A stretch of DNA of 64,000 nucleotides, taken from the NCBI RefSeq assembly GCF_900230185.1, contig NZ_OCSR01000002.1, positions 3,534,001 to 3,598,000 on the forward strand. Direction: 5' to 3'. Source of the DNA: Burkholderia sp. OK233 (GTDB taxonomy: Bacteria > Pseudomonadota > Gammaproteobacteria > Burkholderiales > Burkholderiaceae). The translations under genes were made by a program, and so were the position numbers. Of the stretch, positions 8,322-15,929 are shown one piece after another. Each line of letters starts with the position of its first letter. Position 1 is the stretch's first letter. The notes beneath the pieces were generated by a model. That model ran no database searches. It worked only from the letters and a program-made list of their open reading frames with translations, and had not been told where the DNA came from.

Positions 8322-8579
8322 ATGGATCTCTACAGTATCGATGTCTCGGCGCTCGGCGACACCGTCTGGGTGACGGGTGACGACGGCTCATGCGTAGGGC
8401 GATTCAGCAAGCGTTTCGGAATCGACGTGCATCGAACCGTGACTGAGCAGATGGCCGGCGCGGATCAATGCCTGCATTGCACGCACGAGGCCGCGGGGGA
8501 AGTTGAGTGGCAGGAGTTTCGCGAGGCCATTCGACGGCACTACGGAATCGAAGTTCCGGACGACGTAATCCGGTTCTGA
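8322..8579 (+). CDS. small acidic hypothetical protein
   Basis: An 85-residue acidic protein, unrecognised. It starts MDLYSIDVSALGDTVWV and has a C-x2-C pair (QCLHCTHEA), which on its own is too little to call a metal site. CTAGGAAAAGCG in front of the ATG follows the array's usual boundary motif. Confidence 0.45.
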   Translation: MDLYSIDVSALGDTVWVTGDDGSCVGRFSKRFGIDVHRTVTEQMAGADQCLHCTHEAAGEVEWQEFREAIRRHYGIEVPDDVIRF

Positions 8580-8614
8580 GCAAGGAAAACACAAGCAATA
8601 CGGGGGATTGAGTT

Positions 8615-9787
8615 ATGGAATATTACCGTTTCAACATCGGTAAGCCGAATGCAGCTCACGAGACTAATGAATGGTGGGCAGAGAACCTTGTCCGTGGCGT
8701 CATCACAGCCGGATTCGATGGTAGCGTTGGCGACGAAGGGGAGAAGCATCTGCGGGCCCTGAATGAAGGAGATTGGGTTCTCGCCTACGTTAGTAAGAAA
8801 GGATTCGTCGGCGCTGGACGAATACTGGCTCTTGAAACGTACAAACTGCACGCGTTCCTTCCTGAGGGAACACTGTCGGACCATCGGCACGAACGCAGCG
8901 TGAAGTGGGAATACGTCATCCGAGACGTGGAGCAGGCCATTTCCGAGCACGAAGCTGGGCTTTACCATCCGGTATCAACCTGTCAGCGAGTGACGGATGT
9001 TGCCGCCGCAGAGCACCTCATCGCGATGCTCCACGCGCGTGGTGAGCATTTGGCGGAGCCTACCAGCATGCTATCGATTACCTCCGCCGATCTGGTTGCA
9101 CTTTTGGACTCGCTCGACGCGTCCATCCTCATTACGAAGAACAAGAGGCCCGAGTCGTCCTGGACTTTCCGAAAAGATCGCGAAGTAGACGGGCGCTACC
9201 TCGATGGCTTCTGGACAGCGCGCCCTACGCTCGTCGAGGAAGGGCGCGGGTATGTTCTTCATCACGTTGTACACGAGTCCGTCATATGGCTTGGTTCTTT
9301 TGGTGGGTCAATACAGGACGGCGACGGCCGATACTCCTATGTGATGGATGCTGCGACGCCATTCCTCCTTTTAGATTTCGGTCAGGCGACCGCGGAACAA
9401 CGTGCGCTATGGGCGGTCCTAAAACAAGAGGGACCAGTCGTGACGTATTACGAACCGCGCGGCGTCGACGGTACCTCTCCGAGCGTTGCGTTTACGCTAG
9501 CCAAACGTCGACTGCAGCAGGCGAACTTCCGGCTCGCGGTGTTCGTACACCATGGTGTACGCTGCAAGATAACCGGTTGCGGGGTGCCGGAGCTGCTTGA
9601 AGCGGCTCACCTGCGGGGGCGCAATTGGCAGGACGGACACAACGCAGCGACGGACGGGATTCCGCTGCGAGTTGATCTACACCGAGCGTATGATCGAGGC
9701 CTTATCAAACTTGATGCTCAACACCGATTGGTCGCCGTGGCTGATAAGCTACGCGAGCAGTATGCGGAATATCTACGAGCAGAATGA
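8615..9787 (+). CDS. PUA/EVE-like plus HNH endonuclease, possible modified-DNA restriction enzyme
   Basis: A 390-residue protein in two parts. The N-terminal ~120 residues resemble PUA/EVE-type modified-base readers (MEYYRFNIGK, NEGDWVLAYVSKKGFVGAGRIL). The C-terminal ~75 residues are an HNH nuclease: C-x-ITGCG near 320, LLEAAHLRG, then DGIPLRVDLHRAYDRGLIKLD. Such reader-HNH fusions are typical of type IV-like restriction enzymes that cut DNA with modified bases; the substrate here is inferred. The ATG at 8615 overlaps no neighbour, and the stop overlaps the next possible start as ATGA. Confidence 0.7.
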   Translation: MEYYRFNIGKPNAAHETNEWWAENLVRGVITAGFDGSVGDEGEKHLRALNEGDWVLAYVSKKGFVGAGRILALETYKLHAFLPEGTLSDHRHERSVKWEYVIRDVEQAISEHEAGLYHPVSTCQRVTDVAAAEHLIAMLHARGEHLAEPTSMLSITSADLVALLDSLDASILITKNKRPESSWTFRKDREVDGRYLDGFWTARPTLVEEGRGYVLHHVVHESVIWLGSFGGSIQDGDGRYSYVMDAATPFLLLDFGQATAEQRALWAVLKQEGPVVTYYEPRGVDGTSPSVAFTLAKRRLQQANFRLAVFVHHGVRCKITGCGVPELLEAAHLRGRNWQDGHNAATDGIPLRVDLHRAYDRGLIKLDAQHRLVAVADKLREQYAEYLRAE

Positions 9788-10002
9788 GAAAAAAGAACGA
9801 CGAATCTACCATGACCACGAAAGCCGCTGCATATCATTTCTTCCTCAACGCGTTGTCGCGCAGGATTGTCCGGATTCAACACGCTTTGGATGAGGCGTCA
9901 CCGGGCTCTCCGCAGATGTCGGGACTTACCGCTCAATTGACCGAGACGCAGCGGTTGCTTGCGGCACTGGACGATATCGCGAACGCAGTGGTTGATGCAT
10001 AG
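9784..10002 (+). CDS. small helical hypothetical protein
   Basis: Up to 72 residues. The ATG at 9784 overlaps the TGA of the HNH gene (ATGA), indicating coupling; a second in-frame ATG at 9811 would give 63 residues. The rest is one amphipathic helical stretch (FLNALSRRIVRIQHALDEA and LTAQLTETQRLLAALDDIA), perhaps a coiled coil. Its tight link to the HNH gene would suit a partner protein, but that is a guess. Confidence 0.45.
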   Translation: MRKKNDESTMTTKAAAYHFFLNALSRRIVRIQHALDEASPGSPQMSGLTAQLTETQRLLAALDDIANAVVDA

Positions 10003-10036
10003 GAAAACGCCGCAAAGCGGTTTGAACAGGAAAACG
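10000..10036 (+). repeat. 37-base intergenic hairpin repeat, copy 2
   Basis: Second copy of the repeat at 8039-8075, again starting at the stop of one small gene and ending directly before the ATG at 10037 of the next. The three differences from copy 1 fall outside the CCGC-AAA-GCGG stem, so the hairpin is conserved. Confidence 0.65.
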
Positions 10037-10243
10037 ATGCCGCGCGATGCAGACCTCCTCCGACGAGCGCGGCGCGGCGCGCTGGAGGTTTCGTTGCTGG
10101 ATTTGCTCGACGACCGAGACGCGGTGACTGCTCAGTTGAGCGATAGGGTCCCTACCTGGCTCGAGGCGGAACTGGCGTGCGACGGGTTGCAGATCTACCT
10201 AGAGCGACATGGCGCTTGGATCCTCGCGCCTCTTGACGAATAG
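10037..10243 (+). CDS. small hypothetical protein of the array
   Basis: A 68-residue soluble protein, unrecognised: helical, with an Arg-rich start (LLRRARRGALEV) and alternating acidic and hydrophobic residues after it. It begins at the first base after hairpin repeat 2, whose ACAGGAAAACG is the ribosome site. The stop TAG is followed directly by GAAAATGG, the start of the next gene. Confidence 0.45.
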   Translation: MPRDADLLRRARRGALEVSLLDLLDDRDAVTAQLSDRVPTWLEAELACDGLQIYLERHGAWILAPLDE

Positions 10244-10247
10244 GAAA

Positions 10248-10538
10248 ATGGATGTGCTGTTTTCCGCCAATGCGGCGGTACAGGAAGTCTTGCCGGCGGT
10301 GGTGCAGCGTCACCGCGCCGCGGGTGTGCTCACGTGGGCGCTCCTGCACAAGATTGAGGCGGAAGTACTCGCGCAGGTAGCAGCGACCGGCAAGCACAGC
10401 ACGCGCATTCTCGACATGCTTCGCGCGCCTGCTGCGCTCGACTACCCGAAGGACGACCGGCCGGTGTCGTTCGAAAGCCATGATTTTGTTCCAATTGTTT
10501 TCGGTGCGATTGATGACGCATGGCGCCGGGTTCACTAA
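10248..10538 (+). CDS. 96-residue hypothetical protein, paralogue copy 2
   Basis: Near-identical to the protein at 4299-4589, with only a handful of substitutions (for example MPAVVH to LPAVVQ near residue 15). Copies 6 kb apart in the same orientation offer a substrate for homologous recombination that would delete or amplify the genes between. Only four bases separate the upstream stop from this start (TAG GAAA ATG). Confidence 0.6.
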   Translation: MDVLFSANAAVQEVLPAVVQRHRAAGVLTWALLHKIEAEVLAQVAATGKHSTRILDMLRAPAALDYPKDDRPVSFESHDFVPIVFGAIDDAWRRVH

Positions 10539-10550
10539 TCACGGAAAGCA

Positions 10551-10624
10551 CGAGAACGATCGCCGGCTTCGCTGAAGCCGACTTCGACAGACTGGTGCAA
10601 CGCGGTCTGGTGAAGATTGTATGA
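10551..10624 (+). pseudogene. 3' fragment of a lost array gene
   Basis: After the ATCACGGAAAGCA that ends the duplicated unit, a frame without a start codon reads TIAGFAEADFDRLVQRGLVK and stops at 10622-10624. It looks like the C-terminal end of a gene whose 5' part was removed. A small hairpin (CGGCTTC-GCT-GAAGCCG) lies within it. This is weak evidence, but it fits gain and loss of genes at the array boundaries. Confidence 0.25.
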
Positions 10625-10637
10625 GAAGGGAAGATAG

Positions 10638-11087
10638 ATGCGAAACGCGGTCGTAGCCGATGTTCTAAACGCGGCGAAGTTGATTTTTTCTCCGACAGCA
10701 TTTCTTGATGCTGAGGAACGCAATACAGAAGCCGCCAATGCTCCTTGCAAAGGAGCCTCGATTGCTGAGCGGGCGGCTTTAGTCCGACGCGCATTCTGGC
10801 GCTCCGCAACTCTGGTCTTACTTGCTTTCGTTGTCGGAGGTCTGATTGCCGCGGCTATGAGGTGGGTGGGATACGCACTTTATCCTCGTTGGCAGCTGTT
10901 CCTTCAGGCAATGAGTGCAGCGATACTTTTGTGGGATACCGTCTTCGTCCGGGGCTGGGATATACAGTCGTACGGCGGTGCGATGCTCACAGAACGTACC
11001 AATCGTACGCTATACCTAATTTTGTACGTCAGCGGGACGACTCTCGGTGTCGTCGCGACGCTCAGCCCGACCTTGAGTCACAACTAA
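10638..11087 (+). CDS. small membrane protein
   Basis: A 149-residue protein, last of the plus-strand array. It has a soluble N-terminal ~45 residues and three hydrophobic segments (around SATLVLLAFVVGGLIAAAM, LFLQAMSAAILLWDTVF and LYLILYVSGTTLGVVATL). No family recognised. GAAGGGAAGATAG before the ATG gives a fair ribosome site. The next features downstream are on the other strand. Confidence 0.5.
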   Translation: MRNAVVADVLNAAKLIFSPTAFLDAEERNTEAANAPCKGASIAERAALVRRAFWRSATLVLLAFVVGGLIAAAMRWVGYALYPRWQLFLQAMSAAILLWDTVFVRGWDIQSYGGAMLTERTNRTLYLILYVSGTTLGVVATLSPTLSHN

Positions 11088-11105
11088 GTGGGAGGAGCGT
11101 CTTCA

Positions 11106-11345
11106 CTATCGGGACCGTCTACCAGCGCCAACTGATATGCTGGACGAGAGCAGCGGCCCCTTCGCAGCGTCCGTACGCCGCAGTACATCCACGCGACTCT
11201 CGAGAGATTGAATCTCCTTACTTTGTGATTCGATCGTCGCCCTGGCTACCGCTAGATCCCGAATTATCGAGTCGTGTTCACTCCGGCTTGCCGCCTCCTC
11301 GCCGGTGGACTGCCATAACGCGTAGCATCGATATTGCTTTTGCAT
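11106..11345 (-). CDS. small coiled-coil hypothetical protein
   Basis: A 79-residue frame starting 28 bases after the DUF4365 stop on the same strand. The middle is a clear coiled-coil candidate (DLAVARATIESQSKEIQSLE) and the tail is basic. No ribosome site stands out. It could be a small partner of the DUF4365 protein or a chance frame. Confidence 0.3.
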   Translation of the reverse strand: MQKQYRCYALWQSTGEEAASRSEHDSIIRDLAVARATIESQSKEIQSLESRVDVLRRTDAAKGPLLSSSISVGAGRRSR

Positions 11346-11373
11346 ACGTATCTATCGCTATTTTCCCCGGATG

Positions 11374-12420
11374 CTATCCGTTTCCAAGGTCAAGCGGAAC
11401 AAGATAATCGAGCAGAGCGGAAGGTCCGCGATTGATGTATTTATCCAGGTGGCGATCAGGCTGCAAGTATTGCAGGCCGGCGAAGGTGAAGCCTGTTGGA
11501 TCGGCAGCAAAGTTGCCGGACTTCACTTCTGGAAATGCCTCCCGGAAAGCGCAATAGAATGCTACTCGTGGCTCTATGCTTGTGAAGTAACTCGGCAAGC
11601 AGAGTGATCGGATATGGTCGAAAAAGTCGTCGTACATGATGCCGAGCGTGGTTAGGCCGGTTCGCGAATAAGAGTCTTCGCGTATTACCAGATCATGGAC
11701 GGTGAACCTGGAGATCCTGCCCCCATGCTTGCGCGCCAGCGCATACAGTTGATCAGCAATCAGATTTCCTTCGCTTGTTCCCCGCAGCCTGTTTCCGAGC
11801 TGCACTGCCTCGTCGATCAATACATCAAGCGAAGCGTCAGTCGACGTCGAGGCGTTATTCGAGATAATCATAACGAGTGCCTCGATTGCAGCCCTGTTTT
11901 GCGTTGCTGCGGCGGCACGCAACGCGTCGATCAGGCTCAATGTCAGTTGAGTCTCACCTTTCCACTCTGCGATCGACTGAAGTTCGGCGCTCAACCCTCG
12001 CTCGACAGTTTGTGTTTCGGAAATCCACTGCGTCCATGTCGTCTGTTGGGCGCTGCGCCGGCCTTGAGTACTGCGGACAAGAAGTAACCATTCCTGGAGC
12101 CAAAGGTACCATGCCTGTTTGGCTGTCGTGTCGACAACTGCTAGGATGACCGGATAGCGACATGATTCGGCATAGTCGATGTATTTCCTATCAATGACGA
12201 GCTTGACCCGGTGGTCCTTTCGTTCGACGTGCTCGTGAGATTTGATCTGGATCTTGAGGATATGTCCGCGCAACGCCGGGGCAGTAAGTTCGGCCTCGAT
12301 ATCGACGCCGTAGTCCTCGCCCAGATCCCGGGAAAGCCAGTCCGGGTGTTCCTCAATATGAGTGGTCAGCCACTTGTGGCCGAAGGCGCCAATCTTTTGC
12401 TGACGTGTCCGGAGTGTCAT
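11374..12420 (-). CDS. DUF4365 nuclease-like protein
   Basis: A 348-residue protein from the ATG at 12420; upstream in-frame codons look non-coding. Residues 1-130 match DUF4365: EDYGVDIEAEL near 35-45 and KIQIKSHEH near 56-64. D40 and Q58-x-K60 fit a PD-(D/E)xK core. DUF4365 domains are predicted nucleases common in defence loci. The remaining helical region (LIDALRAAAATQNRAAIEAL) is unassigned. It is divergent from the operon starting at 12878; whether it belongs to that system is unknown. Confidence 0.65.
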   Translation of the reverse strand: MTLRTRQQKIGAFGHKWLTTHIEEHPDWLSRDLGEDYGVDIEAELTAPALRGHILKIQIKSHEHVERKDHRVKLVIDRKYIDYAESCRYPVILAVVDTTAKQAWYLWLQEWLLLVRSTQGRRSAQQTTWTQWISETQTVERGLSAELQSIAEWKGETQLTLSLIDALRAAAATQNRAAIEALVMIISNNASTSTDASLDVLIDEAVQLGNRLRGTSEGNLIADQLYALARKHGGRISRFTVHDLVIREDSYSRTGLTTLGIMYDDFFDHIRSLCLPSYFTSIEPRVAFYCAFREAFPEVKSGNFAADPTGFTFAGLQYLQPDRHLDKYINRGPSALLDYLVPLDLGNG

Positions 12421-12877
12421 CGATAGAATTTCTGTTGCCGCGGATATCGGTCCGTTCAAACCCGCGCTAATTGACGGTCGTTGCTTTTGGATGGCTTCGA
12501 ATGATGTGCTCCGGGTCGCTGCGCATGTCAAGCTCGATGCAGCCGGATCGGGCGGACTGTATCATTTGTCGGGGTCCATCGGCGGAGGATCAGAAGCAGA
12601 TTTTGCCGTATAAGCGTTACAATTCGGCAAATCAGGCGCTTCAGCGTCGTGGAAAAAAGCATGGAAGAGCGCGTGGCTGGGCTGCGGTTGGTTTTCGAGC
12701 TGCGGGAGCGATCGACTATCGGATGCGGTGCCGCTGAACTGGAACGTTTCGTTGACGCGGGGCCTTCGCGTTGGACGAGGTTTCGCCGTTAGGTTTCGCA
12801 GAGGAGGCGATGGCGTCTGGAGAGACCGACCGTCGCGACTGGAACTAAATTAAAAGTGCAGATCATTCGGGGGGCAG
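12421..12877. promoter_or_regulatory. divergent intergenic region
   Basis: The 457 bases lie between the minus-strand DUF4365 gene and the plus-strand SIS-HAD operon, so promoters for both must be here. I see no convincing paired -35/-10 boxes. A 43-codon frame begins at 12661 (MEERVAGLRLVFELRERSTI) with no clear ribosome site and is probably not a gene. AT-rich stretches near 12590-12660 and 12840-12860 are the likeliest promoter positions. Confidence 0.3.
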
Positions 12878-14806
12878 GTGGGCAAGCCGTACGTCAAGGA
12901 ACTCGACAGCTTTGCGGACACGTATCGCTGGGCAAAGCAGCAAAACGTCGACCAGCTCACGCGTTACCTCCAGCGGTGGAGTGGAGAATATGCGGTCATC
13001 GTCGGCTCGGGTGGCTCTTTCTCCGCAGCGGCCGCCATCGCTTTGTTCCGCGAAGTGGCACACCGGTCTCCCACGGCAGCAGTTACACCTCTCGAGTTCA
13101 TTTCCCTCCTGGATCGCCTTTCCCCACGAGCGCTGCTTCTTTCCGCCGAAGGCAAGAACAAAGACATTTTGGCTGCAGCCCGGAACGGCCGCCAGTCGGA
13201 TCTTGCCACCGCTGCGATTACGCTAACAGATAGTAATCCGCTCGTCGAGCTGGCGCAGCGTAGCGGCGCGGTACGCGTTTTCCCATTCCAGATGGACTGG
13301 GGAAAGGATGGGTATCTTGCGACGAACACGTTGCTAGGAATGACCCTACTGCTATATCGATCCTTTTTCGGGGACGATAGTTTTGATGTGGCACTGGGTC
13401 CGCTGTTCGAGCCGCGCAGGCTGGCCGCAAGGCGGGCTCATTTCGCGCAGTTTGAACATGCCGGGGACGCGAAAAAGCGCGGCATCCTGGTGTTGCATTC
13501 GCCTCGGGCGCGCGCGTTTGCAATCGATCTCGAATCGAAGCTGGCTGAATCCGCGCTCACCACCATCCAGATCACGGACTTACGGCAGTTCGCACACGGC
13601 AGGCATTTGCAGCTGTCAGCCCAAGCTTCTACGCCATTTGTTGTCACCGCGTTCAATGAAGTGGATCGGCAGCTTGCTGCTGCAACGACGGCGCTTTTCC
13701 CGCCGCATACCTCCTCCTATGATATTGCGATCGACGGAACAACGGATCAGGACGCGGCCATTGCGGGACTCGTCGATGCGATGTTTTTTACCGAAGCTCT
13801 CGCGAGAGACGCCGAGGAGGATCCCGGCGATCCCGAGGTTCCAGAGTTTGGACGTGCGATCCACCTGCTTGACCCTGAGCCTTTGCTTGCGCGCCCGCCG
13901 ATGATGTCAATGCTTGATGCTGCAGCAAGGAGAAAGGCAGCATGCGTTGGACGCAATTCTGTTGTTCCCGGCGAAACGGTGAGGCAAGCGGCCCAAACCT
14001 ATATGGACCGAATGGCGGCGTCCGAGATCAGCGCCGTCATATGCGATTTTGATGGCACGTTGTGCAGGGCGGAAAACCGATTTGAACCGCTCAGTCCACC
14101 CATGATTGAGTTGATCTCGTCGCTGATCCGGCAAGGCTTGAAGTTCAGCATTGCGTCGGGGAGGGGCGGCTCTCTTTACAAGGCTCTGTGTGAATCTTTC
14201 GATGCGGAACTTCACGCGTCGATTACCGTTGGCTATTACAGCGGCTCGCTTATCTCTGCGCTAGATGAGCCGTTCGATCTACCGCAGCTGAATCCGGAGT
14301 TTAGTGAACTCTATGACTGGTTACTGCACTCGGCGTATGGACATCTCTGCGGACCACTGAGCGAGATCGCGCGGGGCGGTCAACTAGGAATGCGGTTGCA
14401 TGACCCCCGTCTTGCCAACAGGTTGCGTGCATCTGTTCGCGCGTGGCTCGACCTTACCGGCCGCTACGACTGGAGAGTGTTCTGCTCGGGTCACTCCGTC
14501 GACGTGCTGGATGCGTCCACGAGCAAACTTCGTGTGGTTGAACACGTCGCGAAACGCCATGGCTTGGATCCGCAACTGCAAGTATTGCGTATCGGCGATT
14601 CGGGCCGTGAGGACGGGAACGATTTCGAATTGCTGAGCGAGGGATTGAGCCTCAGTTGCGACACAGTTTCTCTCGATCTGAAGTCTTGCTGGAACTTCAG
14701 CGCGTCGGGTAGTAACCAGGCCGAAGCAGCGATGTCATATTTAGGTGCGCTTACACCGAGTGGACAGGCGTTCCGTTTCTCGAAAGACGCGTTATTGCAG
14801 CCCTGA
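12878..14806 (+). CDS. SIS-domain / HAD-hydrolase fusion protein
   Basis: A 642-residue protein with two enzyme-like parts. The N-terminal half has a sugar-isomerase (SIS) fold signature, YAVIVGSGGSFSAAAAI (about 38-54). Near residue 390 VICDFDGTLC is the HAD nucleophile motif (D-x-D-G-T), and RIGDSGREDGNDFELL near 570 fits HAD motif IV. SIS domains bind phosphosugars and HAD enzymes remove phosphates, so phosphosugar processing is a reasonable inference. It starts at a GTG after GGGGGGCAG. It is the first gene of a five-gene operon and is followed after 19 bases by the PRTase-like gene. Confidence 0.7.
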   Translation: MGKPYVKELDSFADTYRWAKQQNVDQLTRYLQRWSGEYAVIVGSGGSFSAAAAIALFREVAHRSPTAAVTPLEFISLLDRLSPRALLLSAEGKNKDILAAARNGRQSDLATAAITLTDSNPLVELAQRSGAVRVFPFQMDWGKDGYLATNTLLGMTLLLYRSFFGDDSFDVALGPLFEPRRLAARRAHFAQFEHAGDAKKRGILVLHSPRARAFAIDLESKLAESALTTIQITDLRQFAHGRHLQLSAQASTPFVVTAFNEVDRQLAAATTALFPPHTSSYDIAIDGTTDQDAAIAGLVDAMFFTEALARDAEEDPGDPEVPEFGRAIHLLDPEPLLARPPMMSMLDAAARRKAACVGRNSVVPGETVRQAAQTYMDRMAASEISAVICDFDGTLCRAENRFEPLSPPMIELISSLIRQGLKFSIASGRGGSLYKALCESFDAELHASITVGYYSGSLISALDEPFDLPQLNPEFSELYDWLLHSAYGHLCGPLSEIARGGQLGMRLHDPRLANRLRASVRAWLDLTGRYDWRVFCSGHSVDVLDASTSKLRVVEHVAKRHGLDPQLQVLRIGDSGREDGNDFELLSEGLSLSCDTVSLDLKSCWNFSASGSNQAEAAMSYLGALTPSGQAFRFSKDALLQP

Positions 14807-14825
14807 CTTCTGGAGCCCCTGTTTC

Positions 14826-15929
14826 ATGAAGCACGAACTTGCATTTAACCTGATCGGGAAACAACTTGACTGGTCAGACGCACAGTTTGCGGGCGAATTC
14901 CGCGAGCTGCAGCTGATGATCGATCACAAGTACGACGCGTATCAGGGCTTTCAGCCAGCGACCAGGTTTCATGTCGCCTTGCTGAACTGGCTTAGTCAAT
15001 TTACGAAGCTCGCAGACAGGCAAACCGCCTACAGGCTGATCAAGAACCGTCTGATCTTCGTGAGCCAGCGCGAAATGCATCATCTGGTCAGCCTCATGAT
15101 GCCGATTGTTGAGCGATATGCCCGTGGCCGGATGGCTCGCTTGCTCGAGATGCCGCTGTACGTCACTTGGCAGGATGGAGCAGCCTCTTCAAGGCTTGAC
15201 CTGATGCGGCGCAGGACGCTGTACGTTGGGCTGAGCGATGGGGCGCGAATTGACGTGTTTCGGCGGTACAACGAGGGGCAGGTCTCCAATGAGCAGGTGG
15301 TCGCGTTCAGTGAGATAAGTGACGATAAGTGGGAAGACCTTCAATCCGAGTTGCGCAAGAATCTTATGGAAGCAGGACCCAGACGTGAAGCAGCTCAGTT
15401 CGAGGTTGTCTGTCTGGTGGACGACTTCACCGGCTCGGGATCTTCGCTGATACGTTGGGAAAAGGGACAGTGGAAGGGCAAGATCGCGAAGTTCTACAAA
15501 GCCAATAAGGACCGTCTTGGAAAACAGTTGACGACAGACTGCCTGTTGCACGTACACCATCATCTTGCTTCACAGCAGGCGAAATCGCAGATCGAGCACG
15601 ATCTGCAGGCGTTCAGCGAGGCCAGCCCTGGCTTTACGTACGAAACCACGTTTTCATATGTGCTTCCACATGACATCGTCGTGAGCGAGAAAGATCACGA
15701 TGTTGATCTCGTAGCGCTGCTGCAAAGTTGGTATGACAAGAAGATTGAAGACAAGCACACCGGCGAGGACATCTGGTTCGGATACAAGCGGTGCGGATTA
15801 CCCCTCGTTCTGGAACATAACACGCCAAACAACTCGGTTGCGCTGCTCTGGGCCGCCTCTGAAGAGGGGGCGACTCCGCAGATGAAGCCGTTGTTTGCTC
15901 GCCGCAAACGACATTCAAGCAATGGATAA
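14826..15929 (+). CDS. phosphoribosyltransferase-like protein (PRTase-CE type)
   Basis: A 367-residue protein. VCLVDDFTGSGSSL near residue 195-208 is the PRPP-binding loop pattern of type I phosphoribosyltransferases (hydrophobic strand, DD, then T/S-G-S-G). The helical N-terminal ~150 residues are unlike housekeeping PRTases. It resembles the PRTase-CE group that comparative genomics places in prokaryotic conflict systems together with an AAA ATPase; I assign this from memory of the family, not a search. The C-terminus (GYKRCGLPLVLEHNTPNN) is probably conserved in the group. The stop overlaps the next start by 8 bases. Confidence 0.65.
   Translation: MKHELAFNLIGKQLDWSDAQFAGEFRELQLMIDHKYDAYQGFQPATRFHVALLNWLSQFTKLADRQTAYRLIKNRLIFVSQREMHHLVSLMMPIVERYARGRMARLLEMPLYVTWQDGAASSRLDLMRRRTLYVGLSDGARIDVFRRYNEGQVSNEQVVAFSEISDDKWEDLQSELRKNLMEAGPRREAAQFEVVCLVDDFTGSGSSLIRWEKGQWKGKIAKFYKANKDRLGKQLTTDCLLHVHHHLASQQAKSQIEHDLQAFSEASPGFTYETTFSYVLPHDIVVSEKDHDVDLVALLQSWYDKKIEDKHTGEDIWFGYKRCGLPLVLEHNTPNNSVALLWAASEEGATPQMKPLFARRKRHSSNG

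Noticed and set aside
2..11087. An integron cassette array with attC sites
   Set aside because: Small genes in one direction suggest it, but I found no attC-type GTTRRRY/RYYYAAC pairs between genes and no integron integrase.
12471..12790. Small plus-strand frames before the SIS-HAD gene
   Set aside because: No ribosome site and no conserved features; kept as a promoter region.
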